Origin: Lysobacteraceae bacterium
GTDB lineage: Bacteria; Pseudomonadota; Gammaproteobacteria; Xanthomonadales; Xanthomonadaceae
Assembly (NCBI GenBank): GCA_028293685.1
Contig: JAQGOI010000335.1
Coordinates: 1 to 6,671 of the forward strand
Direction: 5' to 3'
Length of the DNA stretch: 6,671 nucleotides
Shown here: positions 6,082 to 6,671 of the stretch, in pieces
Layout: every line of letters begins with the position of its first letter
Position numbering within the stretch: the stretch's first letter is position 1
Translations under genes and position numbers: made by a program
The notes under the pieces: model-generated
What the model was told of the DNA's origin: nothing
Seen by the model: only the letters and a program-made list of their open reading frames with translations
The model's database searches: none

Positions 6082-6671
6082 TCACGCCTGGGTGCCACCC
6101 ACGGTGATCTCGTCGATCAGCAATGACGGCTGGCCGACACCGACCGGCACCGATTGGCCATCCTTTCCGCACACGCCGACGCCTTCGTCCAGCGCGAGAT
6201 CATTGCCGATCATCGACACGCGCTGCATGGTTTCGGGGCCGTTGCCGATCAGGGTCGCACCCTTGACCGGCGCGGTGATCCGGCCGTCCTCGATCAGGTA
6301 GGCCTCCGTCGCCGAGAACACATACTTGCCGCTGGTGATGTCGACCTGGCCGCCGCCGAAATTCACGGCGTAGAGGCCGCGCTTCACGGATCGGATCATT
6401 TCCTCGGGATCGTGCGTTCCGGCGCGCATGTAGGTGTTGGTCATGCGCGGCATCGGCAGGTGCGCGAAAGATTCGCGACGACCGTTGCCGGTGGGCTGCA
6501 TGCCCATCAGGCGCGCATTGAGCGAGTCCTGCATGTACCCGACGAGCACGCCATCCTCGATCAGCGTCGTGCACTGCGACGGCATGCCTTCATCGTCGAT
6601 GTTCAACGAACCACGACGACCTTCCAGCGTGCCGTCATCGACGATGGTGACACCCGGTGATGCCACGCGTT
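6082..6671 (-). CDS. tldD: Metallopeptidase subunit TldD, C-terminal part
   Basis: The frame is open to the window edge, so this is the last ~196 residues of a protein normally ~480 long. The N-terminal half, with the HExxxH zinc motif, lies outside. It matches the TldD C-terminal domain throughout: [101 protein letters not shown], and [31 protein letters not shown]. The cysteine in GVGVCGK (codon at 6169-6171) corresponds to the Cys reported as a zinc ligand in E. coli TldD, so this subunit is expected to be active. A GTG at 6664-6666 is internal, not a start. It partners with PmbA, encoded downstream on the same strand but separated by the opposite-strand darP. The 58-base gap to darP's stop shows no clear terminator hairpin. 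Confidence 0.95.
   Translation of the reverse strand, partial: RVASPGVTIVDDGTLEGRRGSLNIDDEGMPSQCTTLIEDGVLVGYMQDSLNARLMGMQPTGNGRRESFAHLPMPRMTNTYMRAGTHDPEEMIRSVKRGLYAVNFGGGQVDITSGKYVFSATEAYLIEDGRITAPVKGATLIGNGPETMQRVSMIGNDLALDEGVGVCGKDGQSVPVGVGQPSLLIDEITVGGTQA

Noticed and set aside
4035..6671. TldD/PmbA as part of a RiPP (modified peptide) biosynthetic cluster
   Set aside because: No precursor peptide, modification enzyme or exporter gene is seen nearby. The darP neighbour points to the ordinary housekeeping locus.

Overview
The window is GC-rich chromosomal DNA, except for its first ~126 bases, from what looks like a gammaproteobacterium of the Xanthomonadales/Lysobacterales. That placement rests on the DarP (YjgA) protein, whose N-terminus (MRGRDEDTG...) and body closely resemble Xanthomonas-type DarP as I remember it, and on the tight tldD / darP / pmbA cluster. 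No search was run, so the taxonomy is inference. No RNA genes, CRISPR arrays, insertion sequences or phage genes are visible, and no gap between genes exceeds about 110 bases.

Region 1 (1-2951, plus strand) is a two-gene operon. The first gene is a 5'-truncated membrane protein with most of a CHASE2 extracytoplasmic sensor domain, three transmembrane helices and a cytoplasmic tail I do not recognise. Fourteen bases later, behind a perfect AGGAGG ribosome binding site, comes a secreted M48 zinc metalloprotease with an N-terminal SH3b domain. A sensor facing the periplasm, coupled to a periplasmic protease, suggests an envelope sensing or quality-control pair.

Region 2 (3019-3968, minus strand) holds two small tandem DUF4870 membrane proteins with matching C-terminal motifs (YRYP...RL.K). 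They are separated by a 110-base spacer containing a perfect 12-bp hairpin. A second perfect hairpin (10 bp) lies where region 1 and region 2 converge.

Region 3 (4035-6671) holds pmbA (tldE) on the minus strand, darP on the plus strand, and the 3' part of tldD on the minus strand running off the window. TldD and PmbA form a heterodimeric metallopeptidase. DarP is a 50S ribosome assembly factor and is transcribed divergently from pmbA, with only about 21 bases between the start codons.

Most of the window is ordinary housekeeping content. The points worth a second look are the abrupt composition change near base 126, which may be a junction artefact inside the CHASE2 gene, the unrecognised output region of the CHASE2 protein, and the hairpins and compressed gene borders. 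I do not see convincing evidence of a wholly new system.
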